Assembly (NCBI GenBank): GCA_911728435.2 | Contig: OU452207.1 | Location: 18,067,682-18,131,681, forward strand | Direction of reading: 5' to 3' | DNA length: 64,000 bases | Origin: Apoderus coryli | Taxonomy: Eukaryota; Arthropoda; Insecta; Coleoptera; Attelabidae | Shown: positions 56,689 to 64,000 of the stretch, piece after piece | Numbering within the stretch: position 1 is the stretch's first letter | How the letters are laid out: each line of letters opens with the position of its first letter | Notes under the pieces: model-generated | The model's database searches: none | The model's input: only the letters and a program-made list of their open reading frames with translations | What the model was told of the DNA's origin: nothing | Translations under genes and position numbers: made by a program

Positions 56689-58181
56689 CACCAATTAATA
56701 AAAAGGGTATACAAGAACTAACGCTTCCTAAATTGGAATTAACGGCTGCTACATGGGCTGTACGAATTCAAAAATATATCATTGAGAATTGTAAATTTAA
56801 TATAAAAACTGTGTTTCTATGGTCTGACTCAAAAATAGCGTTATATTGGATAAAGGGAGTACCACATAAGTGGAAACCATATGTTCGGTGTCGAGTTACC
56901 GAAATTCAAAACGCTACAAATGGAACGTGGAAATATTGTCCCGGAAAAGGAAATCCGGCTGATCTATTAACGAGAGGAATAAATGCAAAGTCATTATGTC
57001 AATCAAGTTTGTGGGTATTCGGGCCATCCTGGCTATCGAGAAATAAGGAATATTGGCCTGATGACGAATTCGAAGTATCAGAAACGTTCTCTAGTTTATT
57101 GGTCGATGTAACTATTCCAAGTGTGCCTTACTTTGAACCCATATTTCAGATCAGTAAATTTAGTAAACTTGAAAAAATTTTTCGAGTGACAGCATACATC
57201 CAACGGTTTATTAACAATACTAAACGGAACAGTACCAAATTAAAGGGAAACTTAACAGTAAACGAATTAACGAATGCAGAAAATTACTGGATAAAATTCG
57301 ATCAAAAAATTTTCTACAACGATGAAATAACGTCTTTGCATAATAAAAAACGCATTAGTTCAAAGTCAAGAATTTTGTGCTTGAATCCTTTCTTAGACAA
57401 TGACGGTATTCTTCGACTAGGAAGCAGATTGGAGGAGTCAAATTTGCACCTTAAAACTAAATTTCCAATCATTTTATCGAAAGAATCTGACCTCGCAAAA
57501 AGGATTATATGGAAATGCCATGAAAGGGTTCTGCATGCGGGAATAAATTCCACACTGTCGATTATACGCGAAAATTATTGGATAATTCAGGGTCGACAGC
57601 GAACGAAGTCAGTTATATCAAAATGCATATATTGCAAACGTATGAAAGGTAAATCAGGTAGCCAACCTTTTGCACCATTACCAAAAAATCGCATAACGGA
57701 GGCAAATCCTTTTCAAGTCACAGGAATCGACTTTGCTGGACCACTGTTTGCCTTTAATAAGTCTAACGCACCGTCAAAGGTATATATAATGCTATTTACG
57801 TGTGTAGTGGTACGAGCAGTACACTTGGAACTTGTATTAGACTTAACTACCGAAAGCTGCATCAGAGGTTTAAGAAGATTTATAGCTCGACGTGGAACGC
57901 CTGAAGTAATATATTCGGACAACGCAAAAACATATAAAAGAACAGCGTTAGAACTTCAGGAGCTAAATATTTTAATGAAACATCAAAAAGTTCAAGATTA
58001 TGCAACAAAAACTAGAATCAAATGGCAGTTCATAGCAGAAAGAGCGCCTTGGTGGGGCGGCTTTTGGGAACGTATGGTAAAAACGGTAAAAGATGCATTA
58101 AAATCAACATTACGAAAAACTATAATGACTGTAGATGAACTTCAAACTGTTCTGATTGAATCTGAAGCTGTCATTAATTAG
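56670..58181 (+). pseudogene. BEL/Pao RNase H end and integrase
   Basis: Begins with the rest of RNase H: LPKLELTAATWAVRI (Glu), FLWSDSKIALYWIKG (Asp) and CPGKGNPADLLTRG (Asp). The integrase zinc domain HERVLHAGINSTL ... CIYC lies near residues 284-325, and the DDE core has TGIDFAGPLF (about 351), VIYSDNAKTYK (about 413) and WWGGFWERMVKTVK (about 460, catalytic Glu). All catalytic residues are present. It stops at TAG 58179-58181, just before the conserved RPLTY motif, which is readable immediately after. Confidence 0.95.
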
Positions 58182-58583
58182 AGGCCTTTAACGTATATCG
58201 ATGATGATCCGTCAAACTTGACTATATTGTCTCCATCAAAATTTTTGAGTGGTAACAAATCAAACAGTTTGTCATTAGATGCAAGCACTTTTGAGATTCA
58301 AAAAAATGACATTCTAAAACAATGGAAACGAAGAGAACAACTGTCAGCAAAATTTTGGAAACGGTGGAGATTTGATTATTTACAGCAGTTACGTTCGGCT
58401 CATCAAATTACTAAATCAAAAACCAAGAGTATCGAATTGAACGACATTGTTCTTGTTTATGAAGATAACGTACCACGGTTAAAGTGGGAAATGGCAAGAG
58501 TAACTGCAGTTTTTCCAGGACGTGATGGCAAAATACGGGCTTGCGAAATACAACAACTATTGTATCCTCTAGAATTACATTAA
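58182..58583 (+). pseudogene. BEL/Pao Pol C-terminal tail
   Basis: Same frame after the TAG. RPLTYIDDDPSNLTILSPS, KFWKRWRFDYLQQLRSAHQ and VFPGRDGKIRACEIQ are typical of the DUF5641-type tail that ends BEL/Pao Pol, although the residues after this motif (LLYPLELH) are shortened or shifted relative to the tail at 39763. Confidence 0.85.
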
Positions 58584-58585
58584 CT

Positions 58586-58601
58586 TTGCCCGCGGGGAGG
58601 A
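58586..58601 (+). promoter_or_regulatory. Polypurine tract
   Basis: GCGGGGAGGA lies directly before the 3' LTR start, the position from which plus-strand DNA synthesis is primed. Confidence 0.7.
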
Positions 58602-59071
58602 TGTTAAAAATAGTGTGTGATTGTGTTAAACAAAACATTCCTTAATACTTGTGACGTATTTTTTTATAGTGTAGATATATACCTATTATTACATTAATAC
58701 ACAGCATTTTTTTATTCCCTTGCACCAACCATTCGGGGTGCTGAAATTTGTCTATACCTGTTAGACCGGTTTGTAACTAAGGGAATGTTATATTTTATTA
58801 TCTCCTGTTATGTTCAGTTCTATTTTTTATCGTCAACGAGAAACATTATATTAACGAGAACTCACATTTTTATTTATTATCATTATTTTATTATTAACGT
58901 ATATTCATATTTCTATATTAAATGTTTATATATTAGTTTTCATAATAATTATTAAATAAGTAGTTCTTAAAGTTTCGTTGTAATTATTGTTTATTAATAA
59001 AATTATTAAAATCTACACATACGGAGTGTCATTACGGCCAGTTTGGTATTTAACGACCTCTAATTTTTACA
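58602..59071 (+). repeat. 3' LTR of the young BEL/Pao element
   Basis: 470 bp, nearly identical to the 5' LTR, followed by the ATAAT duplication. Confidence 0.95.
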
Positions 59072-59217
59072 ATAATAAAGAATACGATAAGGCTTTGAGA
59101 TATATCGAATCTATTTTTCGGTTTTTATCATTCACTCGCTTGGCTTGTAGAGCTATCGAGAATCGCCCACGTACATCACGCTCACAAAAAGAGGATCTTA
59201 ATGATACTCCCTCGTAA

Positions 59218-59897
59218 ACGGATGACGGTCTGTATTCAAACAGCGGTTCTCAGTTCATAGTTACTTCTTTAAATTTAGCAAACTAAATTAAAAAAGTACA
59301 TAAGTATATTACTGCCTATTGTTTATTTAATTCTTTAAAAAATATAAGAATTTAATTTAATGGAAAAGGACAAATATTCAAAAAATAATAATAACAATAC
59401 TTACAATTTTTACTTACATAACAATCATCATAGACGACACAGCTGATCTTTTTCGTGTTAGTTTCACTTTCAAAAATAATTAAGACTAATACTGTAAACG
59501 CGTTAATAAACTGTAAAGCTTAAAGTCACTACTCAACGAAGGAGAATCGTGTTTTTTGTCGCTTCTAAAACTCGAAGTTTACACCGCCGAAGTTGGAGAG
59601 AAGACCAAAAAAAGAGAGTTTTGTGGTAAGAGAAACTGGCGGAGCATTTGGACACATGTGCTCCAACCTAAGCGAGACTTCATAGAGATGTAATTCACTA
59701 TATCGACTGCTTGGGAGGTCACTGACCTCATAAAGCACAACTACCAATACATAGATGCGCAGATACTCCCTTAACCGCCTATATTAGAAATAAGCTTGTC
59801 TGACCACTGATGAGTCGTTGTTTATTGCTTTTCGAAAAACCCATACCAATACACTATTGTAACAGACCCTTAAGTTTTATGACTCAAAGGGAAGACA
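59218..59897 (+). other. Region after the inferred host stop codon
   Basis: Would be 3' untranslated region if the last exon is real. A+T-rich; no unambiguous AATAAA close to the stop. A more balanced stretch at 59540-59770 holds a minus-strand 60-codon frame with no domain. Confidence 0.35.
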
Positions 59898-61467
59898 AAA
59901 GTGTCGAAAAAATAAGAACTACCATGAAAAAAAAAATATTTTTATTAAACAGGGCGTCTCAAAAAGGCATAAATATAAAATTAAACAAGAGCAAACACTC
60001 ATATTTTGGTGACTTAGCGTAAAATGATAAATAGAAAAAATGCTCCAAATTTAATCCTGACCCTGATTCCAGAGTTACAGAAGAATATTTAAATTTATGA
60101 AAAAAAAATTTTTTGTTCATGTGTGCATGTCCGCATTTTAATACTTTTACTTAATTATTACCTTTACATTAGGTACCTTATTGTTGTTGTAGTAGATGTC
60201 AGTGTCAAAAGTATTCTCCAAAATGCTGACCGTAGAACAAAGAGTTTTTATAGTGCAATGCTATGGAAGTAATCACTGCTCTTATCGCTATGTAGTAGAG
60301 GAATTCCACCGCAAATTTCCTGGCGTATACGTTTCGAAAGTTGCTGTTCACAAATTGGTGAAAAAATTTGAAAGAACAGAATCAGTTTTTGATATAAAAA
60401 AGAAAAGAAACAATATAATGAGGACGATGCCAGTACAGTTTTGATATTGGGATCAGTAAATGAAAATCCATTTAGAGGTGGTGGGAAACTCTACCATTCA
60501 AAAAGTTTTAAAAGAAAATAAAATTTATCCTTACAAGCCTTATTTCAACCAAACTTTGGAGGCTGGGGATGAAGCAAAAAGGTGCAACCTGCAAATACTA
60601 TTAGATACATTCTTTTGCGATCATCTCGAAGAGCTGCACCTGGATGATCGCAAAGCAATGTATTTTCAACACGATGGATGCCCTGCACATTGCGCTGGAG
60701 AGGTTAGAGAATGGCTGAACCAGAAATTCGGTGTCAGATGGTTAGGAAGAAATGGACCAATTGTATGGCCCCCAAGAAGTCCCGACCTGACATTAGCCGA
60801 TTCTTTCCTTTGGGGCCGTCTACAGCATGCTTACCTATGCGCAACCAATGGATTCCAATATTGAACTTTTAAAATTAAGAATCAGGCGAGCCGTGGAATC
60901 ATTGACAATTCAAGAGATTCGAGCCAGTTTTAATCACATTGGGAAGCAGTGGGAAAAGTGTGTTGAATATGGGGGAGGGGTGTTTGAATCATGATTATGA
61001 TTGCGTTATGTTTATTCCTGTTTATTAATTTGCGTTTCAATTTTCATTTGAATTTGTTTAATTTTATGTTTATGCCTTTTTGACACGCCCTGTTTAATAA
61101 AAATAATGTTTTTCAAAGTAGTTCTTATTTTTTCGACAAGCAACATTTTTTTGACACTGACAACTACTACAACAACAATAAGGTACCTAGGTAATGTAAA
61201 GTTAATAATTAAGTAAAAATATTAAATAGCGGGCATGTACACGTGAAAAAAAAAAATTGTTTTCATAAATTTAAATATTCTTCTGTAACTCTGGAATCAG
61301 GGTCAGGAGTAAATTTGGAGCATTTTTTCTATTTGTGATTTTACGCTAAGACACCAAAATATGACTATTTGCTCTTGTTTAATTTTATATTTATGCCTAT
61401 TTGAGACGCCCTGTTTAATAAAAATATTTTTTTCATAGTAGTTCTTATTTTTTCGACAAGCAAACAT
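59898..61467. mobile_element. Mariner-type element with ~300-bp inverted repeats
   Basis: The left arm (from about GTGTCGAAAAAATAAGAAC, through AACAGGGCGTCTCAAAAAGG, to AGTGTCAAAA near 60210) is matched in reverse by the right arm (about 61150-61467). The right side has an extra partial copy of the outer motif (ACACGCCCTGTTTAATAAAA, 61082-61101). A transposase relic lies between. Confidence 0.8.
60196..60994 (+). pseudogene. Mariner-type transposase, frameshifted
   Basis: The N-terminal helix-turn-helix frame (60196-60444) has MLTVEQRVFIVQCYG and VHKLVKKFERTESVFD. A segment including the first catalytic Asp is missing or scrambled near 60445. The second frame (60460-60864) has YFQHDGCPAHCAGEVREWL and WPPRSPDLTLADSFLWG, the second and third acidic blocks. 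After a frameshift near 60855 the C-terminus (LRIRRAVESLTIQEIRASF, CVEYGGGVFES) ends at TGA 60992-60994. Inactive. Confidence 0.85.
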
Positions 61468-62819
61468 TTTTATCAAGAATAACTTTTTCAATTTTTGGTC
61501 CATTTGTCCTCTTGTTAACCGCATCCGTGGACATACTGTATACTCTATTGACAGTGTGTCTTTGTTTTGTTACACTACACCCCACTTTAGAGTGAAGTCA
61601 TTTCTTTTACTTCATTAAGTAATTGTAACAATTTTGAATTAGCGGGTATTATTTACTTTCAGAAAGAATACTAATTTTATAGCTCAATCCAAATGAATCC
61701 CAATATGCTATTCAAATTGTTACGGGTTCGATTCAAGCTTTACGAGCGGTTTCAATTAAAGAAGAACAAACAAAGAATATCAACTTTATTAATCTGTATT
61801 AAAGTAATGCAAAATTACTCACCTTTTATAATTCTGGATCCCTGTCGGTCACCCACTTATTATTTACAAGGAAAACAATAATTAAATGACCCTTCTGTCA
61901 ACAACATAACTAAATTTTATTTGAAATAAAACGCAAAAGTTTGGCTCAAAACAACTAATTTAATAATTAAAACTAATAATGAAAACGAATAACAACAAAG
62001 AAATAAATATGTATAAATAAAAAAAAAGGATAAAACAACTAAACGATAATGAAAATTTAGAAGAAAATCTTATTCATTAATGTACAACTTAAAATCGGTA
62101 AATTATATATTATTATATTTATATAATTACAATAATTCTATTAATATAATTACAATAATTATATTAATTCCTATACGAACTTTAATTACAATTGAAAACT
62201 GAATTTATTTCAATTACTAAAAGAAACAACTTAATCTTTATAAAAATTGATTGGAAACAAAAAGGCCTTCAATTAAAAGAATTAACAAAGAACTTACTGA
62301 ACTTTAACTTCGACTATTATTAAGAAACTTTATACAATTAGAAATCACATCTAGACTCTACCAAGGCTAAAACGAATCTAATTTAAAAGTCCTATAGCCT
62401 TTCCAAAATTGCCTCATAAAAATGACAAGTAGGTACTACAGAATGAAAAATGGCCAATAAGAAAAGAGCATATATTCCTATACAAATACAGCTACAGGGT
62501 GAATAGTAGTTTACGTCTTAGAAATAAAATACATTTTTATGTCGACTGTAATTGTAGCGTTACTCACTAGAGAGCAATGGACTGTTGGCAAATCCTATGA
62601 AACTTGTATTATAGAAACAGAACAAAAAACGTGGCCTTAAGAACTTACCCAATCTGGCGTATTCAACGGCTTCCTGGCTGGCCAGCCTTGTCCTTTTGTT
62701 TCCAAACCCAGCAATTATTCTCAAATCAATTCAGGTATCGTTGTAATAAACATATAATCTCACGCACACAAGAAAAATTAATAATTTTGTTTAAATTAAT
62801 GTTTATACGGCAAAAGCGT
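61468..62819. other. A+T-rich spacer
   Basis: Very A+T-rich, with ATAATTACAATAATT-type simple repeats near 62110-62165. No supported gene. The more balanced stretch 62560-62760 has no domain. Confidence 0.4.
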
Positions 62820-64000
62820 TGACCGGAATGAATGTTTCTGAATGAATTTGACCTCTTCTTGCCATCATCCTACATATAGCCGTGATTGTGCTGTCAGTTG
62901 TAAGCGAATGAACAATTTCCAAATGTACTGCTCGAATCGCCATACAAGTAAACAGTGCTCCCCATCGTTTTTCTTTTCTTCGTCCAATAGTTATTGTCAT
63001 GGGACCGAAAAGATCTAAACCACAGAAAGTAAATGGTGGCATATTAGGAGTAATCCTACTTAGTGGAAGTTGTCCCATTTGAGGTGGCACAGGTGTCACT
63101 TTTCTAATTTTACAAATTTGGCATGATTTAAAACCATCTTTAACTGCTGCTCTGCCTTTCAAAATCCAAAACTTCTGTCTTAAATTATTCAACACAGACT
63201 CTACACCAGTTTTGTTCATGATGATATAAAATTGATAATTTTGTCAATCTGTTCTTTGGATCTAAAATGATTGGCATTTTCACGTCGTTTTGTATCATAT
63301 CACATATCACTGTGTCTTAAACGTCTGTTCATACGAATTATACCCTTCTCATCTAAAACTGGCATTAATTTGATTATTTCTATCAACGTTTTTATTATAT
63401 TTTAATTGTATATATTCTTCTGGAAAACTTTCCTGCCGACTAATTTTCAAACAGTATAATTCAGCATTGTGATATTCATTGCACGTTATTTCTGGATAAT
63501 ATTCAATGTCATTGCCTCGTACCTTATGAAGTAATTTAAAATCATATTTAAAAACCCACGCTGTTGCTCTAACAAATCTTCTCCATTTTGAAAATCGATT
63601 GATATTTGAAATTATATTAAAATTTTCTGTAGTGTAACCCATAAATAAAGGATCTCATTTCAGTTCTTCTGCTCGTCAATTTTTAGTTTGCAAATATCCA
63701 ATTGCTTAGGCCAAAATTCTTGTGAATATTTTAAGAATGAAACCATTGTTCATTATTACATAAGTTAATTGAATTTGCAAATCTCGTACATAAATCAGCG
63801 ACATTCTGATCACCTGGAACGTATTTCCATTGGTCGAGTTTTGTTAGTTCCTATATTTCACCAACTCGATGAGAAACAAATTGATTTCTTCCATCCCCGT
63901 TAAGCCAATGCAATACTGTTTTCGAATCTGACCATAAATAGGAATTATTGATATTATGTCCCGATTCTTTTCTGATAGTAGTTAGAAGTCTACTACCCAT
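62820..64000 (-). pseudogene. BEL/Pao Pol relic (RNase H to integrase), running off the window
   Basis: From the right edge on the minus strand: NSYLWSDSKTVLHWLNG and VPGDQNVADLCTR (RNase H, about 63940-63770, with a stop between). Then FSKWRRFVRATAWVFKY (about 63580), and the integrase frame 63219-62803 with SVLNNLRQKFWILKGRA, SCQICK, FCGLDLFGPMTI (first catalytic Asp) and FTCMAIRAVHLEIVHSL. It breaks off before the second Asp at about 62820. A distinct BEL/Pao family from the copies at 39-44 kb and 53-59 kb. Confidence 0.85.

Larger units (their letters stand above)
52839..59071 (+). mobile_element. Nearly complete BEL/Pao LTR retrotransposon with 5-bp target duplication
   Basis: ATAAT at 52834-52838 and 59072-59076, two ~470-bp LTRs, a leader, all Gag-Pol domains in order, and a purine-rich tract before the 3' LTR. 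It is inserted in the inferred last exon of the host gene. Three coding lesions are visible (stops at 56272 and 58179, a frameshift near 56675), so it is probably not autonomous despite its young LTRs. Confidence 0.95.
52821..59217 (+). pseudogene. Host gene, inferred terminal coding exon split by a BEL/Pao insertion (coding parts 52821-52838 and 59077-59217)
   Basis: After CAG at 52818-52820 six codons (VSPFHN) are open in phase 0. Then the BEL/Pao element begins at 52839. Beyond the duplicated ATAAT (59072-59076) the same frame continues for 46 codons to TAA at 59215-59217: KEYDKALRYIESIFRFLSF, TRLACRAIENRPRTSRS, QKEDLNDTPS. On this chromosome the frame entering the LTR meets a stop after one codon, so the C-terminal 46 residues would be lost. 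The acceptor is poor and there is no transcript evidence. The alternative is that the open stretch after 59077 is chance. Confidence 0.45.

Noticed and set aside
59565..59747. Minus-strand gene after the host stop codon
   Set aside because: 60 codons, no domain, no splice or promoter support.

Overview
This is an A+T-rich stretch of animal nuclear DNA that is almost all transposable elements. BEL/Pao LTR elements, R1-, I- and CR1/Jockey-type non-LTR elements and Tc1/mariner elements, many short inverted-repeat elements, and 16-bp arrays containing TTAGG (the usual insect telomere motif) together point to an insect with a large, repeat-rich genome. The order cannot be fixed from the sequence. 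No bacterial-type operon, rRNA or CRISPR array is visible.

Layout. 1-1018 and 10131-10547 (minus) are two halves of one BEL/Pao element, split by a 9.05-kb DNA element (1076-10128) with terminal inverted repeats and a TA target duplication. That element carries a 110-bp tandem array at one end, a 182-bp array at the other, and exon-like coding segments on the minus strand between them (3728-5522). 10573-11510 is a decayed CR1/Jockey reverse transcriptase. 12297-16945 is bounded by ~250-bp inverted repeats and holds a TTAGG-like array with an R1-clade fragment inserted in it; a second array in the opposite orientation lies at 17475-18567. 19006-20035 is a mariner relic. 20100-25650 (minus) is a nearly full-length I-type element (ORF1, endonuclease, RT, RNase H) broken by stops, frameshifts and a 389-bp insertion. 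26763-28668 is a foldback Tc1/mariner derivative with an internally deleted transposase.

From 30889 to 59217 I infer one plus-strand host gene. Exon-like segments at 30889-31093, 31533-31689, 35202-35403 and 52355-52507 and a final exon (52821-52838 plus 59077-59217) have GT-AG borders and compatible codon phases. They encode a largely coiled-coil protein that I cannot name. Its introns are filled with transposons. The clearest nest is a CR1/Jockey element split by a DNA transposon with a 4-bp target duplication (37472-44874), itself split by a BEL/Pao element (39373-44045), itself carrying a 415-bp insertion (42222-42636). A second, young BEL/Pao element (52839-59071, 5-bp duplication ATAAT) sits inside the inferred last coding exon.

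59898-61467 is another mariner element with long inverted repeats, and 62820-64000 (minus) is a BEL/Pao RNase H/integrase relic running off the window. All transposon coding regions seen here are interrupted; the host exons and the exon-like gene inside the 9-kb element are the only candidates for non-transposon coding. All exon calls are read from the sequence by eye, without transcript support.
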